Source: Actinoplanes sp. M2I2
GTDB taxonomy: Bacteria > Actinomycetota > Actinomycetes > Mycobacteriales > Micromonosporaceae
NCBI RefSeq assembly: GCF_023544445.1
Contig: NZ_JALPVJ010000015.1
Coordinates: forward strand, 62,001 to 126,000
DNA: 64,000 bases
Reading direction: 5' to 3'
The notes beneath the pieces were generated by a model, which did not search any database, was not told where the DNA came from, and saw nothing but the letters and a program-made list of their open reading frames with translations. Made by a program: the position numbers and the translations under genes. Positions 34,494-43,068 of the stretch are shown here, in pieces. Position 1 is the stretch's first letter, and the number at the start of each line of letters is the position of its first letter.

Positions 34494-35342
34494 CTACGCG
34501 ACGAGCAGGCTCTCGATCATCTTGATGGTCATTCGAGCATCCAGCGCGCGAGCGCTCAAATGCTCGAACTCTTGCCGGTAACGGACAACCTCAGAGGGTT
34601 GCTCTTCGTAGTAGTCTCCCGCAAGACCTTCAAGATAGACAACATCCAAATGGGTGGTCTCCCGAAACTCCAAAAGGGCCGCCGACCCGCCGAGGAACGT
34701 GTGTTCACCAGCATCGAAGGGCAAAATCTGCACCAACACATTGGGTAATTGTGCGACTTCTATCAGGTGCCGGAGTTGTTCGTTCATCACCGCGTTACCG
34801 CCCACCACCCGGCGCACCACCGATTCGTCGATGATGGCGGTGAGTTCGAGCGGCCGCGGCCCGCGCAGCCGGCTCTGCCGGGTCAGCCGGAGGTTCACCC
34901 GGCGGTCGGTCTGCTGTGACGACTCGTTCGACCGACCGGTACGGATCAGCGCCCGCATGTACGACTCGGTCTGCAACAGCCCGGGCACGAGGATCGGCTC
35001 CCAGGCGCGCATCGCGGCCGCCGCCGCCTCCAGGCCGACGAAGTTGCCGGGACGCATGATGTCCCGGTAGTCCGTCCACCACGTTCGCTCGCGGGACAGC
35101 CGGGCCAACTCGACCAGCGCGTCCCGATAATCCTGATCACCGACCCCGTACAGGGTCAGAAGATCTTTGACGTCGCGTGGCGTCACGGCCACCCGCGCGG
35201 TCTCGATGCGCGTGACCTTGGCGGCATGCCACTCGAAATGCCGTGAGACGTTCTCTTGCGTCAGCCCCGCTGCCTCGCGACACCGCTTGAGCTCCGCGCC
35301 CAGACGGCGACGGCGCAGGGTTGGCCCCTCATCAACGGACAC
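34494..35342 (-). CDS. XRE regulator with DUF5753 domain
   Basis: 282 residues. Residues about 14-70 form the HTH (LGAELKRCREAAGLTQENVSRHF); about 100-275 is DUF5753 (ERTWWTDYRDIM, ILVPGLLQTESYMRALI, VLVQILPFDAGEHTFLGGSAALLEF, DVVYLEGLAGDYYEE). GTG at 35342 has GGGAG six bases before it; the open frame upstream of it has no ribosome site. Paired with the DUF397 gene downstream, as in WhiJ/BldB-like systems of Streptomyces, some of which behave like toxin-antitoxin or developmental switches. Confidence 0.9.
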   Translation of the reverse strand: MSVDEGPTLRRRRLGAELKRCREAAGLTQENVSRHFEWHAAKVTRIETARVAVTPRDVKDLLTLYGVGDQDYRDALVELARLSRERTWWTDYRDIMRPGNFVGLEAAAAAMRAWEPILVPGLLQTESYMRALIRTGRSNESSQQTDRRVNLRLTRQSRLRGPRPLELTAIIDESVVRRVVGGNAVMNEQLRHLIEVAQLPNVLVQILPFDAGEHTFLGGSAALLEFRETTHLDVVYLEGLAGDYYEEQPSEVVRYRQEFEHLSARALDARMTIKMIESLLVA

Positions 35343-35512
35343 CTGGACTCCCTCGGTCCTGATGAGACCGATAGTACGGGTCAGGCCTCCATGATCCAAA
35401 CACGGAGCACCAAACAAAAAGTACTAGCCTTCTTGTATTGGCCCTTCGCCCGGGTACATGATGCGCGGACATCGAGTCACAACGTTTTCTACCCACAGTG
35501 ATCATCACGGCC

Positions 35513-36208
35513 ATGGTGACCACCGAATCGACCGAGCAACACAAGACGTTGTCTAAGGGGCGTGGCGGCGTGTTGGCTGACCAGTACTTCCTGATCGCAC
35601 ACGAGGACCGCACCGGCCGGTCCCGTCTCCATCCACGTGCGACCGGCCTGGGCCTGGCCGCCGCACTACTGGGCGAGCTGATCCTGGATGGACGGATAGG
35701 GATCTCCGACGGAGACCTGATCCTCCTCGACCGGCACCCACCCACCGACGCACTCGCGCACGACATCCTCGACCTGCTGATCGCACAACCACAGCATCGG
35801 GACGTCCGGATCTGGCTGGCCTTCCTCTCGCAGGACTCGGCAGTCAGGGTGGGCGAGCGGCTCTCCCGCCTCGGCGCGGTCGAGCCGGTCACCCGACGGC
35901 GCATGCTCTCCACCGAGACGCTTTACATGCCCAACAGCGCGGCCCAGCGCAACGCGGCCGCGTGGGCGCCGGCCCGGCTGGCCAACATGCTCGTCCGGGG
36001 CATCGGCATGAGCGTCAGCGATCGGTTGCTGATCGGCCTGATCGCCGCGACCGGGCTCACCCGGCACGTGCTCTACGACTTCGAGGCGCATCGGCACGCG
36101 TTCCAGTCGCTGTCCAGCGCCGTCGGATCGCTCCCGTCAGACCTTCGGGAGCTCATCGAATACACCGAGGCCTCCGTGGGCTCGGTGGTGACAGTCGGCC
36201 GGCGGTGA
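35513..36208 (+). CDS. GPP34 (GOLPH3-like) family protein
   Basis: 231 residues, mainly alpha-helical. LADQYFLIAHEDRTGRSRLHP, GLAAALLGELILDGRI and RLIGLIAATGLTRHVL-like segments match actinobacterial GPP34 proteins, homologous to eukaryotic GOLPH3 that binds phosphatidylinositol-4-phosphate. Bacterial function is unknown, though phosphoinositide or membrane binding is likely. Start uncertain: ATG 35513, GTG 35516 or GTG 35498; no good ribosome site. It is divergent from the XRE-DUF5753 gene and lies 62 bases before the permease. Confidence 0.82.
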   Translation: MVTTESTEQHKTLSKGRGGVLADQYFLIAHEDRTGRSRLHPRATGLGLAAALLGELILDGRIGISDGDLILLDRHPPTDALAHDILDLLIAQPQHRDVRIWLAFLSQDSAVRVGERLSRLGAVEPVTRRRMLSTETLYMPNSAAQRNAAAWAPARLANMLVRGIGMSVSDRLLIGLIAATGLTRHVLYDFEAHRHAFQSLSSAVGSLPSDLRELIEYTEASVGSVVTVGRR

Positions 36209-36270
36209 GCGGCACCGGGCGCCACCACCTCCGGGACAACAACTCTGATCATTGGGCCGGGAGGCTGCTG

Positions 36271-37806
36271 GTGGCACGTATGGAACCCGAAGAGCCGGAC
36301 ATCGTCTCGAAAGCGCTGGCCAAGAACAGGCTGGGCGTCCCTTCGGTGGTCTTCTTCGGCGTGGCGGGCGCGGCTCCGCTCACGGTGATCATCGGGTCGA
36401 TCACGACGATCTACGCGATCATCGGCAGCACCGCGGTGCCGATCGCCTATCTGGTGACGGCGGGCCTGCTGTCCTTGTTCACGGTCGGCTTCGTCGCCAT
36501 GAGCCGGCACATCGTCAACACCGGGGCGTTCTACTCGTACATCAGTCACGGTCTCGGCCGGATAGTGGGCGTGGGAGCGGCGTTCGTCGCCCTGCCCGCC
36601 TACTCACTCATGCAGATAGGCCTGTTCGGACTGTTCGGCTCGGTGGCCAGCGGCATCCTCGGCGCGTTCGGCTTCGCGGTGCCCTGGTACGCCTGCGCGA
36701 TCGCCGCCTGGTTCGCCGTCGCCATCCTCGGCCTGCTCTGGGTCGACCTGAGCGGCAAGGTGCTGGCCGTCCTGCTCGTGCTCGAGATCGGCGTCGTGCT
36801 CATCTACGACCTCGTGATGATCAGCAACCCGGCCGACGGCCACATCACCTTCTCGCAGTTCTCCCCGGCGCCGCTGGCCACCCCGGTGGTCGGCATCCTG
36901 CTGGTGCTGGCGATCGCGGGCTTCGTCGGTTTCGAGGCCACGGTCGTCCTCTCCGAGGAGGCCAAGGACCCCAAGCGGACGATCGCCCGGGCGACGCACA
37001 TCGCCGTGATCCTCGCCGGGGTGCTGTGCGCCCTCTCGGCCTGGGCCATGTCGGTCAGCACGGGCCCCGATCGGATCGCCGCGCAGGCCGCCCAGCACGA
37101 GACCGATCTGGTGTTCACGCTGGTCGGCCCGCACGTACCGGGCTTCCTGGTCGACATCGGCTACGTCCTGTTCCTGACGAGCGTGTTCGCGGCGCTGCTC
37201 GCGTTCCACGCCGCGGTGTCGCGCTACCAGTTCGCGCTCGGCCGTGAGGGCGTGCTGCCGGCCGCGTGGGGGCGCACCCACCCGCGTACGGGGGCTCCGC
37301 TCCTCGGCTCGATCACCCAGAGCGTGCTGGCGATCATCGTGCTCAGCCTGTACGCGCTCGTCGGGTCCGATCCGCTGGTCTTCGTCTTCGCGTGGCTCAC
37401 CACGATCGGCGGGCTCGGGGTGCTCATCCTCATGTGGGCGGCGTCGGCCGCGGTGCTCGCCTTCTTCATGAGGAACCGGCGCGGTGAAAGCATCTGGAAG
37501 GCCTACATCGCACCGGCGACGGCCTTCCTGCTGCTGACAATCGTCCTGGCCGCCACCTGTATCGGTTTCGGGGAACTGCTCCAGGTCGACGGGGATTCGC
37601 CGTTCCAGTGGCTCGTGCCGGCTCTGTATCTGACCATTGCCCTGATCGGCTTCGTCTGGGCGATCATCATGCGGGCCGCCCGCCCCGAGGTCTACGCGGC
37701 GATCGGCCGGGGCACCGAGGGCCGGGTCAATGCCGTTCCCGACAGTTCGATGTTGCGAGCGCTGCACGCCGATCCGGTGGGCGCCCGCAGCGGTTATCCG
37801 TACTGA
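36271..37806 (+). CDS. APC-family amino acid permease
   Basis: 511 residues with 12 or more membrane spans, starting LGVPSVVFFGVAGAAPLTVI, a form common to APC/AAT transporters; AIAGFVGFEATVVLSEEAKDPKRTI is the conserved TM6-loop motif with the substrate-gate Glu. Substrate not predictable; cytoplasmic membrane. GTG at 36271 is preceded by GGGAGG at six bases, favouring it over ATG 36280. Confidence 0.88.
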   Translation: MARMEPEEPDIVSKALAKNRLGVPSVVFFGVAGAAPLTVIIGSITTIYAIIGSTAVPIAYLVTAGLLSLFTVGFVAMSRHIVNTGAFYSYISHGLGRIVGVGAAFVALPAYSLMQIGLFGLFGSVASGILGAFGFAVPWYACAIAAWFAVAILGLLWVDLSGKVLAVLLVLEIGVVLIYDLVMISNPADGHITFSQFSPAPLATPVVGILLVLAIAGFVGFEATVVLSEEAKDPKRTIARATHIAVILAGVLCALSAWAMSVSTGPDRIAAQAAQHETDLVFTLVGPHVPGFLVDIGYVLFLTSVFAALLAFHAAVSRYQFALGREGVLPAAWGRTHPRTGAPLLGSITQSVLAIIVLSLYALVGSDPLVFVFAWLTTIGGLGVLILMWAASAAVLAFFMRNRRGESIWKAYIAPATAFLLLTIVLAATCIGFGELLQVDGDSPFQWLVPALYLTIALIGFVWAIIMRAARPEVYAAIGRGTEGRVNAVPDSSMLRALHADPVGARSGYPY

Positions 37807-37901
37807 TCTTTCCCACGCCGGTTCCCCCACCGTGTGGGAAGAGGAAACGCCGATCGACCAGCAGAGGAGTTGCCTATGACGTAAAGGTTTCCCCCAGCTC
37901 C

Positions 37902-37936
37902 GCGGCAGACCGTCACCTTTCGGGACGGCCTGCCGC
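37902..37936. terminator. Possible bidirectional terminator between converging genes
   Basis: GCGGCAG-A-CCGTC pairs with GACGG-C-CTGCCGC around a short loop, giving about 12 bp. No T-run on either side, so this is only suggestive. It lies between the APC permease and the converging GNAT-like gene. Confidence 0.45.
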
Positions 37937-37969
37937 GCTGTGCGCCCGGGTCTGCGGCGCCGTGGCTCG

Positions 37970-38521
37970 CTAAGCCGCTGAGGGGAACTCGTAGAGCCAG
38001 TACGACTGCTGGTCGATGCGGGTGAACTTCATGTTGTCGCTCAGCCGGCTCACCATCATCCGGAACACCCGCGACATCCGGCGCACCTCGTCGTTGTGGC
38101 TGCAGATGTCCAGGCAGACCAGGCCGTTCTGAGCCGACGCGACCATGTACATCTGCTCCACCAGCTGGGCGAACGCCTCGCGACCCTGAGCGTGCGGGCT
38201 GACCGCGACGAAGCCGATGTACCAGATCTTGCGAGAGTGATACTGCTCCGGCCAGTGCCGCTCGAAGTACTGCGGCGCGATCAGCGGCACCGCATCGAGA
38301 TCGTTCGTGTAGGTGGCCACGCCACAGATGGTGCCGTCGTCATCGAGGGCAAGGTACTTGTCGACTCGTGGATCAGCCATTACCTGGTCGAACTCTTCGC
38401 GGAACATCAGATGCCGCTGTACGGCCAGGTGGTTCAGCTCCTCGAAAGCATCCCGGTACATGGTCCACATGATCTCGTGGATCGCTTGATCGGTGATCCG
38501 GTCGATGACTTTGATAAGCAT
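37970..38521 (-). CDS. GNAT-like acetyltransferase
   Basis: 183 residues. KYLALDDDGTICGVATYTNDL and KIWYIGFVAVSPHAQGREAFAQLVEQM resemble strands beta4-beta5 and the acetyl-CoA loop of GNAT enzymes, though the Q/RxxGxG/A loop is weak (HAQGREA). Substrate unknown. ATG at 38521 has GGGGGAG six bases upstream, which settles it over upstream in-frame starts. Stands alone between converging neighbours. Confidence 0.6.
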   Translation of the reverse strand: MLIKVIDRITDQAIHEIMWTMYRDAFEELNHLAVQRHLMFREEFDQVMADPRVDKYLALDDDGTICGVATYTNDLDAVPLIAPQYFERHWPEQYHSRKIWYIGFVAVSPHAQGREAFAQLVEQMYMVASAQNGLVCLDICSHNDEVRRMSRVFRMMVSRLSDNMKFTRIDQQSYWLYEFPSAA

Positions 38522-38912
38522 GTTCGGCTCCCCCGCAGGCCGCCGCCAGGTCGGCCCGCTTGTCGCACTCATCTTGATCGATGACTGTTGACCATCAGAG
38601 TACGAAGAGTGACCTCGATAGAACAATGAGTAGGCGGCGATTGAATGTGCCAATTCATCGCCCGAACGCGCCGAGTGCCCGATTTGCCGTGCAACTTGCA
38701 GTGGCCGGCATGGATTCGTCCGTCTGTCCAACATGTAGTGCAGGACGCCGAGTACTAGACACGGTGCGCATTACCGCTGGTGTAAGCCCTGATGCGGGAC
38801 GCCGTTGGCAAAGATCAATGCGAATCACGTTCGAAAGATCAAATCAATTGCCCAAGATCCTTCAGGGCCGTATTCAGCGTACCGATTCCGGGCCACCAAT
38901 TACAGTGAGTGA
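38522..38912. other. 391-bp intergenic region
   Basis: Upstream of the GNAT-like gene and downstream of the Lrp gene. A plus-strand open frame of about 110 codons (38581-38916) has neither ribosome site nor recognisable sequence. An imperfect inverted repeat (GGCGA-TGAAT / ATTCA-TCGCC) lies at 38636-38662. Base composition is lower in GC than around it. Nothing else seen. Confidence 0.5.
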
Positions 38913-39386
38913 CTAGTGTGAGCTCGCCTCACGCCGCAGCAACCCGTCGACGCTGTGCGGCGCCACCTCGTGCAACACGATCGACGTGGAGGTGCGGACC
39001 ACGCCCGGGGCGGCCACGACCAGATTCGTGATCCGATACAGATCGGCCGTGTCCTGAGCGACGATCCGGACCAGCAGGTCACCGTCGCCGGTCGTCGCCA
39101 GGATCTCGACCACCTCGGGGATCCGCACGATCTGCTGGGCGGCCAGGTCACCCTGGCGCTGGCTCAGCGACAACGTCATGAAAGCCATCAACGGGTAGCC
39201 CAGGGCGGCCGGCTCGACCCGGCGCGAGTAGGCGCCCAGCGCGCCCGACTCCCGCATGCGCCGCAGCCGGGCCTGGACGGTGTTGCGCGACATCGAGAGA
39301 CGCTCGGCCAGGGCGACCACGGTGGCGTCGGGGTCGGCATCCAGGGCCAGCAGAATGCGCGCGTCGGTGGCGTCCAGAGATCGCAT
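38913..39386 (-). CDS. Lrp/AsnC family transcriptional regulator
   Basis: 157 residues. HTH at about 5-55 (DATDARILLALDADPDATVVALAERLSMSRNTVQARL) and an RAM/AsnC ligand domain at about 65-145 (AFMTLSLSQRQ, EVVEILATTGDGDLLVRIVA). Such proteins form octamers that respond to amino acids. ATG at 39386 lies nine bases after GGGGGAGG; the ATG at 39395 would directly abut it. The FMN reductase gene upstream (78-base gap) runs the same way and may be linked. Confidence 0.9.
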   Translation of the reverse strand: MRSLDATDARILLALDADPDATVVALAERLSMSRNTVQARLRRMRESGALGAYSRRVEPAALGYPLMAFMTLSLSQRQGDLAAQQIVRIPEVVEILATTGDGDLLVRIVAQDTADLYRITNLVVAAPGVVRTSTSIVLHEVAPHSVDGLLRREASSH

Positions 39387-39464
39387 CGTTGCCATCCTCC
39401 CCCGTCGACGGCCATTCTCCTGGGCACACCGCACAGGAGGCAAGCACATCGCAGGGCAGGATGC

Positions 39465-40088
39465 TCAACCCCGGCCGGTCTGCCAGCCGGGCGCGTCCCG
39501 GCGCTCGATCACCGGGAAGACGCTGGAGTAGTGCTGCCACGCGGGCCGGGGCGGCGCCTCGGTCAGGGCCAGCAGGCGAGCCAGGCCCTGCAGGGCGTCC
39601 AGCAGGGCCTGGTGCAGCCGGGGGTCGGTGACCAGACCGCGGTCGTCGACCGCCCCCGGGTCGATCGGCAGGCGGATGCACGCGGCCCGGAGGACCTTGG
39701 CGCTGGCGTGATCCAGAACGGTCTCGAGGGTGGCCCGCGCCCCGTCGTCCTCGTTCGCGTGGGCCAGCGACAGCCAGGCCACCGGTTTCCCGGCGAGCAG
39801 GTTGTCGTCGATCAGCCAGTCGAGCAGGTTCTTCAGGGCGCCCGGCACCGAACCCCCGTACTCCGGCGTGCTGATCAGCACGGCATCCGCGATGCGCACC
39901 TGGTGGCGCAGCAGCACGACGGTGTCATGCGGTTCGGTCTCACCCGGCACGTACGCGGGCACGGTGCGCAGCCCCTCGAAGAGTCCCGCGTTGATGTCCT
40001 CCGGCGCGTGCCAGGCGGCGGTGCGCAGGGCGGCGGTGTGCAGGGAGTCCTCGCGGGTGCTGCCCGAGATCAGCAGGATGCGGGTCAT
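39465..40088 (-). CDS. NADPH-dependent FMN reductase
   Basis: 207 residues, flavodoxin-like. LLISGSTREDSLHTAALRTA is the phosphate-binding loop and ADAVLISTPEYGGSVPGALKNLLDWL the flavin-binding PEY motif of the family, to which chromate and azo reductases also belong. Cytoplasmic; electron acceptor unknown. ATG at 40088. Precedes the Lrp gene on the same strand. Confidence 0.88.
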   Translation of the reverse strand: MTRILLISGSTREDSLHTAALRTAAWHAPEDINAGLFEGLRTVPAYVPGETEPHDTVVLLRHQVRIADAVLISTPEYGGSVPGALKNLLDWLIDDNLLAGKPVAWLSLAHANEDDGARATLETVLDHASAKVLRAACIRLPIDPGAVDDRGLVTDPRLHQALLDALQGLARLLALTEAPPRPAWQHYSSVFPVIERRDAPGWQTGRG

Positions 40089-40127
40089 GCCGCAGAGCCT
40101 AGAGCGCCCCCGTTACGGCACTCGGCC

Positions 40128-40889
40128 TCACGCCCCGCAGATGAGACTGATCTCCTCGGCGACGAGCTGGACGCCGCCCGGACGAGTGGTCGCGGAGTCG
40201 GCCATCGGCTGGTCACGGCCGGGCTCGTCGTCGCCGGCCTCGTGGTGACCCGGCCCGTGGTGACCCGGCCCGTGGTGACCCGGCTCGTGGTGACCCGGCT
40301 CGTGGTGACCCGGCTCGTGGTGACCCGGCTCGTGGTGACCGGGCTCGTCGTCGCCGGCTTCGGGCCCGGCCCGCTTGACGTCGACCTTGTGGACGCCGGC
40401 GCCCGGCTTGAGGTCGGCCACGGTGGCCGGGGCGGCGCAACCCCTGCGGTGCCACGAGAACTCCGTCTCGCCGGTCACCGTGACGGTCACGACCGGACCT
40501 TTCGGGTACGTCAGCGTCAGCGAGCCGGTGCCGGTGTCGAACGACGTCACCACGGCCCGGGCCTGCCGCACCGGGTCCTTGATCTTCGGCCGCTTGTCGT
40601 CGCCGTCGCGAACGCCGTCACCGTCGGTGTCGGACCGCGACGGGTTGGTGCCGGCCTTGAACTCGGCCAGGTTGGGCAGCTTGTCGCGGTCCTTGTCGGC
40701 CCTGGCGTCGTTCTTGCGGGTGTTGAGGCCGTTGGCCTTCTCGTAGGCGTCCGGCATGCCGTCGCGGTCGGTGTCCCTTGCGGCCTGCGACTTCTTGGCG
40801 GCCAGGGCCGCACCGGAGACCGGCACGGTCGTGAGAGTGACGGCAGCGGTGGTGGCGACGGCCAGCCACAGGTTCCGGCGCAGGCGCAT
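40128..40889 (-). CDS. Secreted Ca-binding (TSP3-like) protein with His-rich PGHH repeats
   Basis: 253 residues. A signal peptide (about 1-30, ALA cut) is followed by three thrombospondin-type-3-like calcium loops: DTDRDGMPDAYE, ADKDRDKLPNLAEF and DTDGDGVRDGDD. A beta domain (VVTSFDTGTGSLTLTYPKG) follows. The last third has seven exact 5-residue units (five EPGHH, two GPGHH) within an Asp/Glu-rich frame, likely to bind metals such as Zn, Ni or Cu. ATG at 40889 has AAGGA seven bases before it. No family name known for the whole. Confidence 0.78.
   Translation of the reverse strand: MRLRRNLWLAVATTAAVTLTTVPVSGAALAAKKSQAARDTDRDGMPDAYEKANGLNTRKNDARADKDRDKLPNLAEFKAGTNPSRSDTDGDGVRDGDDKRPKIKDPVRQARAVVTSFDTGTGSLTLTYPKGPVVTVTVTGETEFSWHRRGCAAPATVADLKPGAGVHKVDVKRAGPEAGDDEPGHHEPGHHEPGHHEPGHHEPGHHGPGHHGPGHHEAGDDEPGRDQPMADSATTRPGGVQLVAEEISLICGA
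40242..40346. repeat. Seven 15-bp tandem repeats coding PGHH units
   Basis: Exactly seven 15-bp units (plus-strand form GTGGTGACCCGGCTC) with only two variant units; they encode EPGHH/GPGHH on the minus strand. High identity at DNA level suggests recent expansion. Confidence 0.92.
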
Positions 40890-41038
40890 GGGAATCCTTC
40901 TTCCGAGCCGGGCGGTCGGGGGGTGACGCACCGGTCACTGATCACGTTAAGTCACGCATCCGTGGCCGCGCGCACTCCGGCGGCGTCCGCTACCGAACAA
41001 CTCCGGTCCTGCTCCCCGCGGGGTGGCCGGCCCGGCGC

Positions 41039-41983
41039 TCAGATCGGTGCGGGCTCGCCGAGCTCGTCCAGATACTCGGCCGGGGCCGTGCGGAAGTCCT
41101 CCTCGACCGGCAGGGCGGCATCCCGGACGGCGCGGTGCCAGGCGGCGGCCTTGGGGACCCGGGCCACCCGGCAGGCCAGGCCGGCCGAGCGACGCAGCGC
41201 CGGCGGCGGGGCCAGATCGGACCAGACCGACAGGTAGGCGTCGCGCAGACGCAGCAACTCCGGCGGCGAACACTCCAGGAGGAACGAGGCGGATTGCAGC
41301 GCGACCAGCAGACAGCCGAAGGGATGGGCCACGGCCGAGTCGCCCCAGTCGAAGAAGCGCAGCCCCGGGAACACGTTGTCGTCGTGCAGGTCGTCGTGCT
41401 GCAGCGACGACGGGATGCCATCGGCGGCCAGTTCCGCACACCACCCGGCGAACTCGGCTTCGTCGACCACCCGGGCCGGGCGTACGTCCGGGGAGGCCAG
41501 CAATGAGCGGAGCACACCCGGCAGCCGGGCCGGCCGCATGTCGGGCACGCCCAGCGACACCATTTCGGCGGCGTGCGGCACCAGCGTGCGCTGCAGGGAG
41601 GCGTACGCCCGGAGCATCTCCTCCCAGGCCCGCAGCCGCTCCTCCCGGCCGGCGGTGGCCAGCGACTCGCGCAACGTCAGACCGCGGTCGGCGGTGAGCA
41701 GCCAGCCCCGGGAGGCATCCACCGCGAGGGGCGCGAGCACGAGGTCGGGGATCCAACCGGCGAGAGCCGACACCAGCCGTGCCTCGTAGGCGCACTCCGG
41801 GGTGTTGGCCTTGAACCAGCGGCGCCCGGCCGAGGTCGGCGCGAGAAGGGTGACCGACCACGGTCGTACCCGGGTCTGCTCGATCTCCCCGGTCACCGGC
41901 GTGCCGAGCGCTGCCGACGTCGACGTGATCCAGTCCCGGGCCGACGCCTGCCACCGCGGGTCCAGCCAATCGTCGGCGCGCAT
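41039..41983 (-). CDS. Aminoglycoside phosphotransferase-fold kinase-like protein
   Basis: 314 residues. The Brenner motif is LQHDDLHDDNVF (catalytic Asp and Asn), followed by FFDWGDSAVAHPFG (metal-binding Asp), as in APH/choline kinase-fold enzymes; RRWFKANTPECAYEARL gives the Lys/Glu pair of the N lobe. The substrate is unknown; many actinomycete homologues are uncharacterised and should not be taken as drug-resistance genes. ATG at 41983 has only GCGAGG touching it, so the mRNA may be nearly leaderless. Confidence 0.78.
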   Translation of the reverse strand: MRADDWLDPRWQASARDWITSTSAALGTPVTGEIEQTRVRPWSVTLLAPTSAGRRWFKANTPECAYEARLVSALAGWIPDLVLAPLAVDASRGWLLTADRGLTLRESLATAGREERLRAWEEMLRAYASLQRTLVPHAAEMVSLGVPDMRPARLPGVLRSLLASPDVRPARVVDEAEFAGWCAELAADGIPSSLQHDDLHDDNVFPGLRFFDWGDSAVAHPFGCLLVALQSASFLLECSPPELLRLRDAYLSVWSDLAPPPALRRSAGLACRVARVPKAAAWHRAVRDAALPVEEDFRTAPAEYLDELGEPAPI

Positions 41984-42024
41984 CCTCGCCAGGCTAACGG
42001 TTGAACGAAGGGGAGGCCGGCACG

Positions 42025-42411
42025 CTATCCGGCGATCCCGGCGGCCTGGTAGGAACGGGCGACGATCTCGCGCAGCGCGGCCTGGTCGGCCCGGTCGACG
42101 CGCTTCACGTACAGGCAGCCCTTGCCGTGGGTGTGCGGGCCGAGACGGTCGAGCAGATCGGCGTACGAATCGAGATAGCCCGTCAGATACAGGACCGTCT
42201 GCGCCTTCCGCGGCGCGAAGCCGACCGCGGCGACGTCCCCCTCGCGGCCCGACTCGTATCTGTAGTGCCGGGAGCCGAAGCCGACGATGCCGCCGCCCCA
42301 CATCGCCGGCGCGGCCCCGGTGACCTCGGCCATCAGGTCGACGAGCAGGCGCGCGTCGCGCCGGCGCTGCTCGTCCGCGATCGTCTCGAGAAAGACCTCG
42401 ACGTCACTCAC
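42025..42411 (-). CDS. DUF1801 domain protein
   Basis: 128 residues: VEVFLETIADEQRRRDARLLVDLMAEVTGAAPAMWGGGIVGFG is the DUF1801 (YdhG-like) pattern, and ARKAQTVLYLTGY-like central strands fit. The family has an iron-chaperone-like fold in some members; role unclear. GTG at 42411 with GGTGGG nearby. Forty-one bases precede the kinase-like gene on the same strand. Confidence 0.85.
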   Translation of the reverse strand: MSDVEVFLETIADEQRRRDARLLVDLMAEVTGAAPAMWGGGIVGFGSRHYRYESGREGDVAAVGFAPRKAQTVLYLTGYLDSYADLLDRLGPHTHGKGCLYVKRVDRADQAALREIVARSYQAAGIAG

Positions 42412-42558
42412 CAGCCCACCCTCGCACGAAACCGACCCGCCGGAACCTTCCGTAACCCGTCCGGTTCAGGTCTTCACAAGTTGGCGCCCACTTGGGGCAC
42501 TCAAGTTCTTCTTTCAGACGTATGGTGATCGCTCCTGACGCTCCTATGAGGAGGAACC

Positions 42559-43038
42559 TTGAAACTCCATCTCAAGCGCGCTTTGCGAGGGCTGGCGGCC
42601 GCCGTCATCGTTGCCACCGGGGTCGGAGTTGTCCCTCAGGCGGCGCAGGCCAACGGTCTCGGCAACTGGTTCTGCCCCGACCCGACCCGAGCCGACTGGC
42701 TCAACGTCTGCCTCTACAACAACACCAGCCTTCAGGTGGCCAACGGTTTCTGGCGTCGCTCCTGGGGTCAGGTGGGCACCGGCTGCCAGAACCTGTCACT
42801 GCACACCTGGACGACCGGTGGCTCGGTGAACGATGCGGCTTCCAGCCTCGGCGTGACGGTCCGCACCGACACCGGCGCCTATCGGGTGCGGTTCTACCAG
42901 TGGACGAACTGCTCGTCCGCCAACGGGTACTTCGACCTGATCGTCTCGGGCAGCGGTGTCGACGCCCGTACCATCGTCGACCTGAGCGGCCCCGGCTGGA
43001 ACAACGAGATCGGCTCCGTCCAGATCTTCGTCGCCTGA
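42559..43038 (+). CDS. Small secreted protein, function unknown
   Basis: 159 residues. Signal peptide MKLHLKRALRGLAAAVIVAT ending AQA. Mature part about 128 residues with four Cys (WFCPD, NVCLYNN, GCQNLS, WTNCSS), probably two disulfides, and many aromatic residues; all-beta in appearance. No family recognised; the NVCLYNN piece recalls I36-type inhibitors but the match is too short to call. TTG at 42559 is fixed by GAGGAGGAA just upstream. Confidence 0.75.
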   Translation: MKLHLKRALRGLAAAVIVATGVGVVPQAAQANGLGNWFCPDPTRADWLNVCLYNNTSLQVANGFWRRSWGQVGTGCQNLSLHTWTTGGSVNDAASSLGVTVRTDTGAYRVRFYQWTNCSSANGYFDLIVSGSGVDARTIVDLSGPGWNNEIGSVQIFVA

Positions 43039-43068
43039 GTTCGCCGTCCCACCGCTGCGTCGCGTCCC

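Noticed and set aside
34153..34748. Plus-strand frames over the DUF397 and XRE genes
   Set aside because: Antisense to two recognised families.
38581..38916. A 111-codon plus-strand gene
   Set aside because: No ribosome site, no motifs, and it overlaps the Lrp gene end.
41039..41983. Aminoglycoside resistance gene
   Set aside because: Only the general kinase fold motifs match; many housekeeping kinases share them, so a resistance call is not supported.
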